Part shown: piece after piece, positions 34,481-46,219 of the stretch
Numbering within the stretch: position 1 is the first letter of the stretch
How the letters are laid out: each line of letters begins with the position of its first letter
Origin: Wyeomyia smithii
Taxonomy: Eukaryota; Arthropoda; Insecta; Diptera; Culicidae
Assembly: GCF_029784165.1 (NCBI RefSeq)
Contig: NC_073694.1
Location: 24,996,506-25,060,505 of the forward strand
Direction of reading: 5' to 3'
Length of the DNA stretch: 64,000 nt
Notes under the pieces: generated by a model
The model's input: the letters and a program-made list of their open reading frames with translations, nothing else
The model's database searches: none
What the model was told of the DNA's origin: nothing
Translations under genes and position numbers: made by a program

Positions 34481-35600
34481 GAAGAAGGGGGTGAGTTGTT
34501 TGTTTTATTATTTATTTTTTTTTTTTTGCAAGTCAAGGGAAAACGCGGTGCCAAATGTTATGAGAAAAGGAGGCAGGACTGTGGAACGAAACAGGTTACC
34601 GGACAGTAGAAGATGCAAATGTTCAGAAGTATTAGGTTAGGATCAAAGTTGTACATTTAAGGGGGCACAGAGATGCGTTTCTGTGGGATGTATTTTCTAG
34701 CAATAATAGGTCATTTTCATTACGATATTCACTGTTATTTTCAACGTTAATCAACAAATCTAAAGTTTGCTATCATGATCGCAGATTTGAATTGTTTCTG
34801 TTTTTAATTGGGTGTAACCAAGAAGAAGAAAAAACGAAAGCTAGGGTTTCGGCAAACTTACGGTTTTGTTGATTAGACAAATCACAACAATGGAAACCAA
34901 GCAAAGCATGAAAGCATGCCCAAAACGTGCAGTACGCGTTTACTAGTAAAAATGGAAAGCGTTTTTTTCTTCTTTCGTTAGCTCTGCCGAATTAGCCAAA
35001 TTGAACGATTAGGTTTCGCTCTCGTTAAACCTACACCACGTGAGTAGTTTTCGTCAGATGGGGGAAGCGCGTAGAAATTGGAAAAAAAAAAACATAATTG
35101 CACTTCCTTGCAGTAACCTTGCTCTGTTTCCTCTCGTGTAATGCAAAAAGAATTACGAGCACCCGGTTAGTAGACTGATACACGCACGTAGCACAAAACT
35201 ACTTAGAGCGCAACCCGATCTAGACTCGAATTGACAGGGTACATACAATAATCGCCTAAAACTTAACTTCCTTAGCAGTCATCATAACAGTAGTCACTGG
35301 ATAAATTTGTTGGTTTAGCTGTGAGTATATATGTTGTAGGTTATCCAGTAAACAAGTGAGATAAAAGTAATCCTATAGGCAAAGACACATATTTAGAATT
35401 GCTCTTATTCTGTTTTTCCATTCTATTATATTCTTTTAGTGTTGTGCTACAATTTTATCACCTGTTTATCTGTGACCTTCGTCCTACTTCCAGTAACGAT
35501 TAGAATTGCGATTAAAACTTTACACCTAGTTATTCTGTTATTTCTCATTGTGTGTATGTTAATGTGAAATAGAATTAAAAGAAGTCGATTTCCTGCCGTT
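34481..35600 (+). other. WASp 3' UTR / intergenic
   Basis: No ORF of recognisable family follows the WASp stop. ATTAAA-type polyadenylation signals occur near 35513 and 35573, so the 3' UTR may reach about 35.6 kb; no canonical AATAAA is seen in this stretch. The rest is AT-rich and looks unique. Confidence 0.4.
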
Positions 35601-35849
35601 CTCCTCTCATCTATGGTTGCATCTTTCCAAACTATTTTGAAAACGGAAAGAGGTTAGTAGCCTGCGTTTGGCTCAAATCTAGGAATTCCGGAACTAATGT
35701 TCAGTTTGGTCTTATCCTACCTTAAAAAGGTGAAAATTGCGATTGTTTCTGGTCACTTCTGAAACAATTTCTGGGCGTATTTGAGGTTTCTTTTGGATCA
35801 TTTCGTATTCTGGATTTGTATGGCCCTAACATACGTTTTTCTGCGATTC

Positions 35850-36479
35850 TGAGCTCATGTCTGTTGTATGTTCATTTTTTTCTTCACCAGTCTCTCCTGT
35901 ATTAATTTACACAGATGAAATTTTCCTACCAATTGAAATCGCCGAAGATTGCAAACTGTTCCAAGAGGATCTAAATAATTTTGAAAGATTCGTTGATAGA
36001 ATTGGACTCAGTATAAATGCGAGTAAATACTCTATTATAACGTACACCAGAAGAGTTCGACCGATATTATTTGACTATATGTTAGAACCTTCCATTTTAC
36101 AATACGTACCATGGATCAGTCTCTCACATTCAACGATCATATCGATAGAGTAGTAAAGAAATCGATGCAACTCTGCTGTCACACGACGATTCGGACGGAA
36201 ATTTACGGACCCTCTTGCAATTCTTACAATCTACATCAGCATTGTAAGAACGAAACTGGATTTCGCGAGTCTGGTTTGGCGACAAAAATATGGCGTACAG
36301 AAGCAACGACTAAAATCAGTTCAGCGTAAGTTCGTAAAATGGGCGTAGGGCACCTCGGATGGAATGGCGAACTACCAGAATATAAAAACCTTTCTGCATA
36401 GAAGATCTTGAAACAGTAAGTAGCAGACATAAGACATGTTCTATTGCAATACACTTAGTGGACGAATTGAAAGCTCTAA
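35850..36479 (+). pseudogene. Jockey-superfamily LINE reverse transcriptase fragment (left part)
   Basis: Reads YTDEIFLPIEIAEDCKLFQE then GLSINASKYSIITYTRR, LTFNDHIDRVVKKSMQLCC and, further on, VRKMGVGHLGWNGELPEYKN. This is the YADD-box region (here degraded to YTDE) and thumb of a CR1/Jockey-like LINE. The frame is broken several times. It breaks off at 36479, where an inverted RTE-like LINE begins, and resumes at about 38160. Confidence 0.65.
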
Positions 36480-38159
36480 CCTGTTACTTACTTTACTTTA
36501 CTTTTTCGGCGACAGACCGATTATCGATCGAGTGCCGAATCCAGAATACGTCGCCATGTCCCTCGGTCTTGGGCTGCTATCCTCCAATCGCCCCTAACAC
36601 CTATTTCGCGTGCATCCTCGTCGACAGCAAACATCCAACGAGTGCAGGGTCTACCCCGAAGTCGACGACCTCTATCAAGATTCCTGCTAAATATAGCCTT
36701 CGCTTGACGCTCATCCGGTATTCTCGCTACATGTCCAGCCCACTGAAGCCTGCCGTGTTTCATCTGCTTGACTATATCCGCCGATTTGTATGCCTGGTAC
36801 ACTTCATGGTTTATGCGTCTGCGCCAAACACCATTTTCTAGTTTGCCGCCAAGGATTGAACGCAAAATCCTACGCTCAAAAACACCAAGAGCTCGCCAAT
36901 CAGCCTCTTTCAGCGTCCATGATTCATGGCCGTAGAGAGCCACCGGAAAAATCAGTGTTTTATAGAGTGCAAGTTTAGTACGGATTTGCAGACTGCGGGA
37001 CCTTAGCTGGTTACGTAGTCCGTAAAAGGCCCTGTTTGCGGCTGCTATCCACCTCTTTATCTCACGACTAACCTCGTTGTCACATGTCACTAATGTTCCC
37101 AGGTAAATAAATTCGTCGACTCTTTCAAATGTTTCCCCACCTAGCACCACAGCAGCACCAACCTCCGACGGACTACCACGCACTCTGCCAGCCACCATGT
37201 ATTTCGTTTTGCCAAGGTTTATGACAAGCCCTAATCTCGCAGCTTCTCTTCTGAGAGGTCCGAAGGCCTCTTCCACAGCTCTACGGTTGATACCAATGAT
37301 GTGGATATCGTCCACAAAACCGAGAAGCATGTGCGATTTCGTAATGATGGTGCCGCTTCTCTGCACACCATAACTCTTTTCTCTTAACTGAATCGTACGA
37401 TACCCTGAAGGCTATGAACAGATGGTGCGTCTGCAAGTTTAATTCTCGAAATTTATCGAGGATTTGTCGCAAGGTACACATTTGGTCCGCGGTGGAGCGT
37501 CCTCCTCGAAATTCGCATTGGTACTCGCCAACAAAGGTCTCCTGCAACGGCCTCAGTCTGTGGAACAGGATGCGGGAGAGAATTTTGTACACGGTATTGA
37601 GAAGACTTATGCCTCGATAATTGCTACAGTCCAGGCGATGGCCTTTTTTGTAGATCAGGCATATGAGACCCTCCAACCAGTCCGAGGGCAATTCTTCATC
37701 AGACCACACTCTCAGCATGATCCGATGGATGGCACGATACAGCTGTTCGCTCCCGACTTTGAAGAGTTCGGCGGGAATGCCGTCCTTCCCGGCTGCCTTG
37801 CAGTTTCTCAGCTCTTTTACTGCTTTCTTCACCTCGTCCACGGATGGTGAATCCACAGCTTGACCATCATTCTCAATAGTCATCCTGCTCCTTTCGACTC
37901 CACTGTTTCCCTCACCGTTCAACAGCACACTTAAGTGTTTCTTCCAACGCCTGGCCACCTTTGTTTTATCGGTTATCAGGTTCCCCTCCCTATCGTTGCA
38001 CATGACAGGGGCTGACACGTTTCGATTCCTGATTCCGTTGACCTTCTTGTAGAAGCTCCTCGCATCGCGCCTGGAGAAGCAACTTTCCGGCTCCGCAAGA
38101 ATACGCTCCCAATGCTGTCGTTTCTTCCGGCGATGGAGTCTCTTTTCAGCGGCTTTTTA
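36480..38159 (-). pseudogene. RTE-like non-LTR retrotransposon copy, 5'-truncated
   Basis: Two large - strand frames. 38018-37281 holds the fingers and palm of a reverse transcriptase (CKAAGKDGIPAELFKVGSEQ, NYRGISLLNTVYKILSRILF, ADQMCTLRQI). 37366-36521 holds the YVDD-equivalent (GFVDDIHIIG) and a C-terminal domain (FIYLGTLVT, YGHESWTLKE, RILRSILGGKLENG, HGRLQWAGHVAR). The frames overlap out of register, and part of the palm is lost. The 3' end at 36481-36508 is a short TTACTT/TTTAC simple repeat rather than poly(A), as common in RTE/JAM elements. No RNase H. Clade assignment is by motif only. It interrupts the Jockey-like fragment. Confidence 0.72.
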
Positions 38160-38405
38160 ACTAAAGTCTGGTTTCTTTTCGTCGTCGGAGGGTCTATGAT
38201 CCACCATTAGGACTAAGGAACTACACACAACACGATCGCACAAGCAGATTTTTAAACGAGTTCAACGAACTGCAGGACGTTATCTCTATGAACATGATTT
38301 CAGAAGTGATTTCAAAACTACTAAAATTATATTTGAGAAATCAACAATATACTTAAACGAAAACATATATTTTATCTATATTTAAGAGGCGTAACGGGCT
38401 GATAG
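38160..38405 (+). pseudogene. Jockey-superfamily LINE, right part after the RTE insertion
   Basis: Shifting frames give TNYTQHD.TSRFLNEFNELQ-type sequence and MNMISEVISKLLKL, the extreme C-terminus expected after the fragment at 35850-36479. The two pieces look like one LINE copy split by the inverted RTE-like element. Confidence 0.5.
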
Positions 38406-38432
38406 CCTATATCAATTACAATTCGCTCTTAA

Positions 38433-39078
38433 GGGGTTATATACCTTTTTAGTTTTCAAAACACCGAAAAAAAAATTATTGCATTATCTTCAAATACAAC
38501 ATCTTGAGAACATTTTCACAAATTTTCATAAAGATCTGAGCAATAGGAAGAAAGTTAGAGCGATTTGCAGCGCGTCTCGCCACGGCCGCATAAGCTAAAC
38601 TTGAAACTTTACACACGATTATCTCGGAGTAGTGTTTTCCGAAAAATGAATTTGCCATGATCCTGATTGCGGGAAAACTACTGAGCCGATTTCCTTCTTC
38701 CAATTTTTAGCGCTCAAAACGTGCATTTTTTGGGAAAAACGTTCCCGTTTGCACTGAAAACAAAATACTCATAAAAGCGATCGTTCAAGGACCCGGCAAG
38801 CTTCTAAACTAATGAAATAATATGAGTTTTTTTATTTCGGTTGAACCGCTGAGTCTCTATCAGGATCACCGCAAGCCTCTGCAAAAAAATAGCGTTTCGG
38901 GGAAACGGCCATCACTTCAGTAATAATAAGTATATCTCAAAATCAAACGTATATTTTTGTTGTTGATAAACTGTACTTTCAGAAAAATACCACTTTGATT
39001 CAATAAAAATGGTGCTATGCACTTGAAAATAAATTCAAACTTCCCTCATTTTTCTCGACCAAAAAGGTATATAACTCC
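38433..39078. mobile_element. 646-bp TTAA-flanked MITE
   Basis: Inverted ends GGGGTTATATACCTTTTT and GGAGTTATATACCTTTTT (reversed) directly inside TTAA on each side (38429-38432, 39079-39082). TTAA duplication is typical of piggyBac and Kolobok-type elements. No ORF of note. It lies just after the Jockey-like remnant. Confidence 0.75.
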
Positions 39079-39467
39079 TTAAGGTACCTATTTCTTGATA
39101 AACGACGCAACTTTCGGCAGGCACTTCGTACTAGAAATTTCCCCGGAGCGACAGAAGAGCGGCATTGACATCCTTCTCATTGATTGTCAGCCACAGCAGC
39201 ATTTTCTTGGGAAACTTGGTGTGTGAAATTAACTTCACCTCTGAGCTCTCTCCTTTGTGGGGAAAGTAGAAAACGAAGTGCGCTGCCTGTCGTTGTCATC
39301 TAGGGTGAGATAGGTCCCGTTGTTCATCACCACCGCTATTCGCCGGAAAAATCGACTTGACCATCTTATTTAGCCGTTACCGCTACGTCATTGACTGCAA
39401 GTCCGAGACCAGTGGACGGGACTGCCACTTCCTGACATACATGTCCATGTTCACTAGGTACTGGTGC
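39079..39467. other. Intergenic, nothing recognised
   Basis: Less AT-rich stretch without recognisable ORF or repeat, ending at the left arm of the inverted repeat pair at 39468. Confidence 0.3.
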
Positions 39468-39560
39468 TTATTACGGGAGTCACTTCACGGTGAAATATAT
39501 TTCACTCTCACGCTCACTTCACTTTCTTGGACTTATTTCCGATTCCACCTCAAGTGAAGT
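39468..39560. repeat. Left arm of a 2.2-kb-spaced inverted repeat
   Basis: Its complement is at 41588-41686. Shared words: TTACGGGAGTCACTTCACGG, TCACTCTCACGCTCACTTCA. See the matching right arm. Confidence 0.75.
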
Positions 39561-39719
39561 AACGAATTCAGACTAAAAGAGCTGTCAATTTTTTTCTGCT
39601 GACTCATAGGTTACTATGATCGATGTTGCATGGGTAGTTTTATCAGTACTTGTGAAGGTAAATCCATGAAGAATCGGCAATTTTTGCCCGCCGTTAAGAC
39701 ACCTTTCTATGTTTAACAG

Positions 39720-40430
39720 CAAATCCGAGAGCTCATCCCGTTGGTTTAGACTATCCAATGCCAACCAATGTGAAACCGTCGAGAGTCACATGTACAAGCT
39801 TGATCAGTTTTGTTGTGAAGCATAATATGCCACAACTCGTTTCACTGTATCGTACGCCGCCTTGAAGTCTATAAAAATGTCTGCAAGTTGTGTTCCTGAA
39901 ACTAGTCGAGGATCTTGTCCGGTTGAAAACCGCATTGAAACCAACAAATGCTTGTGGAATTGAGGAGGGTTATGTCTATATTGTTGCTACAGCCGAGTCT
40001 ATGTCTCTTCTTATAGATAGGGCATATAAGTTATTCCAACTTGTCCGAAGGTAGCCTCATATTCTCAAGATAATCTGGGGAATTGCATTATACAGTCGCT
40101 CATTCCCGACTTCGAAAAGATCGGCTGGTGAGCAATCCTTTTCAGCGGCTTTGAGGTTCTTCAGCTTTCTGTAAGCTTTTTCTCGCCTGGTCCAAGGTAA
40201 ACGGATCTACAGTTTATCCATCCTCCCAAGTTTCGATCCTATTCTCCTTGACGACTCTTCTATCTTTTCCCTCGTTTAACACCACCTAGAAGTGTTGTTT
40301 CCCACGCGCCTGGCCATCTGCGACATTACAATTACACATGGCAAGGCAGGAACGCCAGTCTAAACCGGTCTGGTTCCTGATTCCGTTAATCGCTGCCGCA
40401 TCTGACACGTCACACGGTTTGCTATTACTA
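39720..40430 (-). pseudogene. RTE-like LINE fragment
   Basis: On the - strand the blocks FIDFKAAYDTVK-like, GIGLSRIL-like and C-terminal-of-endonuclease sequence are recognisable only by comparison with the copy at 37.3-38.1 kb; for example the + strand words ACGCCGCCTTGAAGTCTATA and TATAAGAAGAGACATAGACT-type region. Frames are heavily broken. Lies between the two arms of the inverted repeat pair. Confidence 0.55.
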
Positions 40431-40716
40431 CCGTGTGAGCGTAGGCCCGTTTCTTTGCGACTTTAACCACGTGGTCTTTTCATTTTCAAGTGCCAAAAAT
40501 TCGCTTAAATTTCTCACATTTCTATTATTAAACGTTCAGTACATTCTATATTTCTAAAACGCAAAAACTTCATTCTTGACTTGATGGCAATAATAAATTA
40601 TAAGTCAGGAAAAAAAGACCAAAAAAAGTGCGTGGTCTTTCATGGACTTTTTACAAACCCCCCCCGTTCCCCTCTTTATGACCACGTGGTTTAGGAACGG
40701 CCCCTTAGCTGTCTTA

Positions 40717-40925
40717 AAAGCAAAGCCTTGGTGCTACATTCCGATTCGGAACTCGACCTTCTGTTTTTTATACACAGACTTCGCAGTCGACTGTTTAGTG
40801 AACGGGACAATTGCGGGGCAATCGCTACGATCCTACTGACACTAACAGTCTCTCCCGAGCCGAGACTCGAACCTAAGACGACTGGCTTGTTTGGCCAGCA
40901 TCGTACCTCGAGACCATCTGGGAGA
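40717..40925 (-). mobile_element. 209-bp tRNA-derived SINE with 12-bp target duplication
   Basis: Direct repeats TTAGCTGTCTTA at 40705-40716 and 40926-40937. On the - strand the element begins with a tRNA-like head TCTCCCAGATGGTCTCGAGG (A box TGGTCTCGAGG) and the B box GGTTCGAGTCTCG, then a body with GTCGACTGCGAAGTCTGTG. It is a different family from the SINEs at 17551 and 24385. Not a tRNA gene: the anticodon arm is imperfect and the body continues. Confidence 0.85.
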
Positions 40926-41039
40926 TTAGCTGTCTTACGAATACATAAAATACCGTTCAACACAAAAAAAATCATTGAAAAAACATCTAAGGAAAAAAGT
41001 CAACCATAATTGCAGCTATTCAGGCGCTATTTGGGTGCT

Positions 41040-41587
41040 GGAGAAAATCCCCTGCAAAAAAGTTCGGGGTGACTGGAATAGTGTCCCTCGAAAAAGAACT
41101 TTGATTGATTATTGTCAAAGTTTGCTAAATCGGTTTTAGAATCTGAAAACAAGTGCTGACAGAGAAAAAGAGGGGACAAATTGATATACAGACCATTCGA
41201 TTTTGGCACGTTTCGTTTTTGGCACGGTTCAATTTTTGCAACATAAAATTTTGGACGTGTTGAAACCAGCAACCATCCCAGCATTGAATTGAATTTTCCC
41301 TTTAGACCGGTAGGCATCATAAAAAATTTAAATTTGGACGTGTTGCCAAAATCGAACATGGCTTGTCTTATATTTGTAAGCGACTCTGGGACAAACAAAT
41401 TTTTGAGCTGCGGCCAATGGAACGTAAGGGAAAAAATGACCTTCGAATTTCGTTTAGCGGTAGGGCGCAACGGTTTCGTTTTCTCAGAAAATGTCTCCAT
41501 ACACAATTTCAGCTCAATCGACTTCCAGGGACATCATTTCACTTGTCCTATCTTCATTTTCACTTCACTGTCAATCTCACTAATTTT
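41040..41587. other. Intergenic with a decayed TIR pair
   Basis: CCATTCGATTTTGGCACG near 41194 and its approximate complement CGTGTTGCCAAAATCGAACA near 41338 frame about 170 bp and may be the ends of a small decayed MITE. The 159-residue - strand ORF across this part has no recognised family and I do not treat it as a gene. Confidence 0.35.
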
Positions 41588-41686
41588 TGTCACCTCACTT
41601 TAGGTGGACTCAGGAATAGGTCTAAAAAAGTGGAGTGAGCGTGAGAGTGACATTTATTTCACCGTGAAGTGACTCCCGTAAGAGAT
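41588..41686. repeat. Right arm of the 2.2-kb-spaced inverted repeat
   Basis: Reversed, it reads TTACGGGAGTCACTTCACGG, then TCACTCTCACGCTCACTCCA, matching 39468-39560 with scattered differences. The pair encloses an RTE-like fragment and a SINE. Confidence 0.75.
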
Positions 41687-41689
41687 ACC

Positions 41690-43790
41690 ATAGTTCTTGT
41701 GATCGTTCCCCGGTATTTTAGTTACATGCTCAGCCCACTGTAGCCTGCCTTGTTCTATCTGTTTGACTATATCCACCGATTTGTATGCCTGGTACTTCAT
41801 GGTTCATGCGCCTGCGCCAAACATCATTTTCCAGTTTGCCGCCAAGGATTGATCGCAAAATTCTACGCTCGAAAACAACGCCGATCATTCTCTTTCAGTG
41901 TCTATTAGGGTGGGGAAAAGTGATCGATTTTCCAGAACCAAGTTTTTTTGGTTCCTTTTGGGGCCCTAAACAACCCTAAACTTACCTGAAGTCGATTGGC
42001 TTTGTCTCCGCTTGGCGCATTGCATTTCAAATTTGTATGAAAATTTCAATGGGAAAACCTACTTTTTTGCATTTACCTTTCTAGAGAGCTCAATAATTCT
42101 CTAATAACGCACTACATTATGTTAAAGTATAGTATTTTAGATGCCTAACAATTTTGCTTTGAGGACACTGAAGAGCTATAATGTCCCTAAGAAGAGCTGT
42201 TCAAAGGTGAGTATGTCGATTTAAATGCAGAAAATTTTGTTTTCTGCCAACATCGGCGTCAGTAGGATTCACATCAGAAGTAACCTGTCGTTACGACTTT
42301 GTACACTCAGCTGGATCAAACAAACAAATTTAGGTCAATATTCTAGGCGTAGAGAGAATCTACAACGTGTTTCAAAGGTTACTTTTGATGGAAATCTGAC
42401 TGACGCCGGTACACTGGCAGTGTTGGCAGAAAAAATGATTTGCAACATAAATTTCGACATACTCTACTTTGAACAGCTCTAGTATTTTTTGGGACACCCT
42501 AGCTCTTTAGTGTCTTCGGCCAAGTTTTTAAGCATCAAAAAACCTACCATTTGAAGTTATGAAACCTATGGTTTGAGCCATTTTAAGCTCTTAAGAATGG
42601 AAAACAGCACAAAAGTTGGTTTTTCCATACAAATCTCCATATAAATTTGAAATGCAATGCGCCAAGCGGAGACAAAACCAATCGACTTCCGATAAATTAG
42701 GATTGTTTGGGGCCCCAAATAGAACAAAAAAAAAACTTGGTTCTAGCTTTCTGCTATCAAGTTTCGTTTTTTCCATATAACGATTCCCCACCCTAGTGTC
42801 CATGTTTCATGGCTATAGAGAGCCACCGGGACAATCAGTGTTTTATAGAGTGCTAGCTTTGTACGGGTTTGCAGGCTTCTTTCCGCCTCTTTATTTCGCA
42901 GCTAACCTCATTGTTGCACGTAACTCAGGTACCCAGGTAAATAAATTCGTCGATTACTTCACCTACCAACACCGCAGCACCAACATCCGACAGGCTACCA
43001 CGCTCTCCATCAGCCACCATGTATTTCGTTTTGGTAGAGTTTATGACAAGCCCAATTCGCGCAGCTTCCCTCTTGAGAGGTTCAAAGGCCTCTTCCACCG
43101 CTCTACGTTTAATACCAATAATGTCGATATCGATGGTGATGGTACCGCTTTTCTGCACGCCAGCCGTCCTTAGGGCACCTTCCAATGCGATCTTGGATAG
43201 TAAATTAGACAGCCCGTTACCCTGCTCCGAACTATTTAACGTCACGTGCTCTCTGACACTCATCGGTAAACCACTCTTTGGACGTAGTTCTCGCAGCTGT
43301 ACCCAACACTTCTCGCACTGTAGCGCTGTTCTCACTATGCTGTGGATGTGTCTCCACCGTTCGTTTAGGTCTCCTCCAATTTTCCCATAGCTCCGCTCAT
43401 CAACTTTCCGCGAATACTCTGCAGCCACTTCCCCAGTTGATAACCGTTGCATGTTCAACCGTATCTTCCTAGCTGTCCTTAATTTAAATACGTTGGACTA
43501 CCGGACTACTGCCTGGAATTCACGTTCGTCCGTCTTTGGCCACCGCACCTCCAGGATAGCTGCGACCTCAAAATCCACTTTCCGCAGCTCTCAAGCCAGG
43601 ATACCTGCGCGTGCCGAATATTCCGTTCCTATTTATTATCTAGATTGTTCGTAATAGTTTAGATGCGGTATGCTACCTCACTAGCGCTGCGATACCTAGC
43701 CTCGCGACGGAGCCTCATTTCATGCTTCAGCCGCCCGTTCCGGGCCAGACGCTGTTGTATGCCACCCATAAAAGTAGTGTTTTGTAATTT
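41690..43790 (-). pseudogene. RTE-like non-LTR retrotransposon copy, internally deleted
   Basis: Two parts flank a 892-bp insertion. The outer part (42801-43790) reads endonuclease-RT linker (ARNGRLKHEMRLRREARYR-like, EKCWVQLRELRPKSGLPMSV) joined by deletion to the C-terminal block (RRAVEEAFEPLKREAARIGL, NSTKTKYMVADGERGS, VDEFIYLGT-like). The part at 41690-41896 continues with the RRRMNHEVYQ-like, GHVA-like end. No intact frame. Comparison with the copy at 36.5 kb shows the palm is missing. Confidence 0.65.
41903..42794. mobile_element. 892-bp foldback-type MITE with AGTGTC target duplication
   Basis: AGTGTC stands at 41897-41902 and 42795-42800; the RTE-like copy at 36.9 kb has a single AGCGTC at the same point, so the pre-insertion site is known. 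Ends share AGGGTGGGGAA, and about 170 bp on each side are inverted copies of each other (AGTCGATTGG, TGTCTCCGCTTGGCGCATTG, CATTTCAAATTTATATGG-like). The centre is AT-rich, with no transposase. Confidence 0.85.
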
Positions 43791-44128
43791 CAGAAACGAA
43801 ATCATTTCCTAATTGGCATTCTGGTCCCCATATAAAATCATATGCTGATTTGTTTGTTTGGGGTTTTTCTTCAGGCATTTTACCGAATTTTGAGCAACAT
43901 TTGGGATCATTTTCTTTGTTAGCCTACACTGACCTTCAGATTTTTTTTTCAAAAAAAAATTCCTGTCAAAATCACCAAAGCTGCAAAAACTTGGGTTAGA
44001 CTTGATAGATTTACTGAAAATTTAGATTTTTACTCTAGTTCTCTCACACTTGTTAAGAATTCATTCTTAATTCCAAATTTTTGGAAATAAAACAATACTA
44101 TCACTCATTTTTCGATTTAGTGCTAACG

Positions 44129-44520
44129 TAATGTCGAATTCGTTTTTACGGCAGGACTATACCGTCCCGGACTACACTTTGCAGCTAAAAAAAACACTTT
44201 CCGAGCAGTTGCAATGGTGTGCGTAATACCAGAGGTAGCTGTCACTTTTGTTCTGGTCATTATCGCCATTGTCTTTTTGTCACGTTTGCGCTACTGTACG
44301 AAAAATTTGCCAATTCAGTGAAAAATGGCAAAATAAAATAGAATAAATAAAATCCAACCTGATGTTTGACACGCGAAGAACGATAATCAAAGCAAACCGG
44401 TTTTGACACATTTTTATTTGATTTTGACACATATGTGTGAATGTGTTGGTGTCTTCGAAACTGCACTCTGAAAATGAAAAAAAAAACAGCTGTAGAACAA
44501 AGTTTAGTCCGCGCTAACGG
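44129..44520 (-). mobile_element. MITE family 1, copy B (inverted, one end decayed)
   Basis: The left end matches the right end of copy A reversed (ATGTCGAATTCGTTTTTACG, GGCAGGACTATACCGTCCCG) and the body matches over about 350 bp (TGACACGCGAAGAACGATAA). The far terminal repeat is degraded near 44490-44520. Confidence 0.7.
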
Positions 44521-45877
44521 ACACAACGTTCTTTGCTCTTACAAACGTACAAGGATAACAAAAAATTACCTCTCAAGTCGACCGGTTTCGGTCCTCGTGT
44601 AGACCATCTACTAGATTATAGAAAATTGCACAGCTTCATACTGGTACATTACACGTTGAGATGGGGGAGTAGTTCTGTTTCTTCAGTAGGAATAGGGTAG
44701 ACATTATTGATGCATTATTTTCGTTCATCAATGGCCTTTCGGCAGTCCCGAAGACCATTGATTCCCATGTTTTCTGAAACATTTTTTCAGTTAGGCGTTA
44801 TCGCAGTCTATCGCGTGGCTGTTCTCCGTAGTGTGGACAGCCACGCTAGATTCGTTGAGTCTTTGAAACCATTTTCTGCTTCGCCTTATGGAAATGTTTC
44901 CGGCGATTTTGAACCCTATTTTGAATCGTTTTTCTTAGAATAAAACGTTTTGTCGTGTTGAAGGTTGCCTTGATAATGATCCGTTTAATAACTGTACAAT
45001 TTCTTTATATAAGAACTGGTTGCTATGTTTCTTGGTTTCTATTTGTGTATGTAAAACATCTTGGTTACTGATTCTAATATTTTTTTTGACGTGGGACACG
45101 TCTTTGTTTACTATACTGGGATGCATTCTGTAAAATTGGAAATGAAACGGGCAAATGTTGCGTCAGATTTCAAACGTTAATAACAGCATAACCACATGAT
45201 GGATAATAATAACCAATATGTTGTTGGATAGATAAAATGTATAACAATTTTGTAATATGCTAATTATCACTCTAATTTCATTGCTAAGCGGTAAAATTGA
45301 TGAAAAATTTCAATAACAAATTTACGTCAATAGTGAACCAATTACATGCGAGCATTCCTAGCACAGACAACGTGAATGGACACCACCCGTTCCCTGTGAT
45401 ATTCCCTGTATCAATTTCGAAATAAAAATTGACAGAGTCTCCCCGTCCCAATAGGTCAATTTATTTTTGCTTCCATGAGCTTAGACTAATGTGATGTCTC
45501 GAAGGTAAAAGTTTTCCTAAAAGTTTGAAACAATACCCATCCTTGAACAATTTCTAAACCTGCGTGTTAGGTTCTGAAGAACCTAATAAAAACTGATGTC
45601 TTGAAAGAAAATCACAAGAAGGTTGTACGCAAAGCCACGACCGCAAGGTTGAAGTAGAATACTTTTACAAGAAAGATAACCTGGCTGCTTGCGTGTCAGT
45701 CATTTTTTCTAGTAAATAAACCTTGTCCGTTCATTGGCAGTATTGTAATTTCTTTTTGTCTGATATTTTGAATGAAGTTCATTGGATATTTTTAAATTTT
45801 GTGCAAATGAGAAGTTGAAGTGCTGCCGAATTGTAATACGCACATTTAACGACATCATTAAACGGGAACGGAACAAA
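44521..45877. other. Intergenic, nothing recognised
   Basis: AT-rich sequence with no supportable ORF, RNA gene or transposon end. Confidence 0.3.
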
Positions 45878-46038
45878 GGCTACGGTTATGCAGAACGCGA
45901 ATGCCGGCGCGATGCGATTCGCCTTACCGTGGTGAAATGTACAGCTCTTTTTAAGGCGAAGTAGAGCTATACATTTCAACAGATTTCGTCTTGCCGAATC
46001 GCATCGCGCCGTTATTTGCGTTCTGCATGACCGTAGCC
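45878..46038. mobile_element. 161-bp palindromic element, copy 1
   Basis: Arms GGCTACGGTTATGCAGAACG... and, reversed, GGCTACGGTCATGCAGAACG..., both continuing to GGCGCGATGCGATTCG; the centre has TGTACAGCTCT / TAGAGCTATACA. Related to the palindrome at 47101 over about 60 columns without gaps, though the outermost bases differ. Confidence 0.75.
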
Positions 46039-46219
46039 AAACACTAAGCGACGCAGACACGTAATAATAGTCAGAGTATGCATGTAGATGAAGATAATTA
46101 ACTTTGGATTAAAGCGCAAAACGAGAAAATATTAACCCTTCAAATAATCATTTGTGTTCTTCAAATTTCAGTTATTCAATTTAATATCCGATGAAATGTT
46201 TGTTTATTATCTGATGAAG

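Noticed and set aside
40840..40925. Possible tRNA gene
   Set aside because: The tRNA-like head has an imperfect anticodon arm, continues into a SINE body and is bounded by target duplications.
41027..41506. 159-codon - strand ORF
   Set aside because: No family resemblance; spans a decayed MITE end pair and low-complexity DNA.
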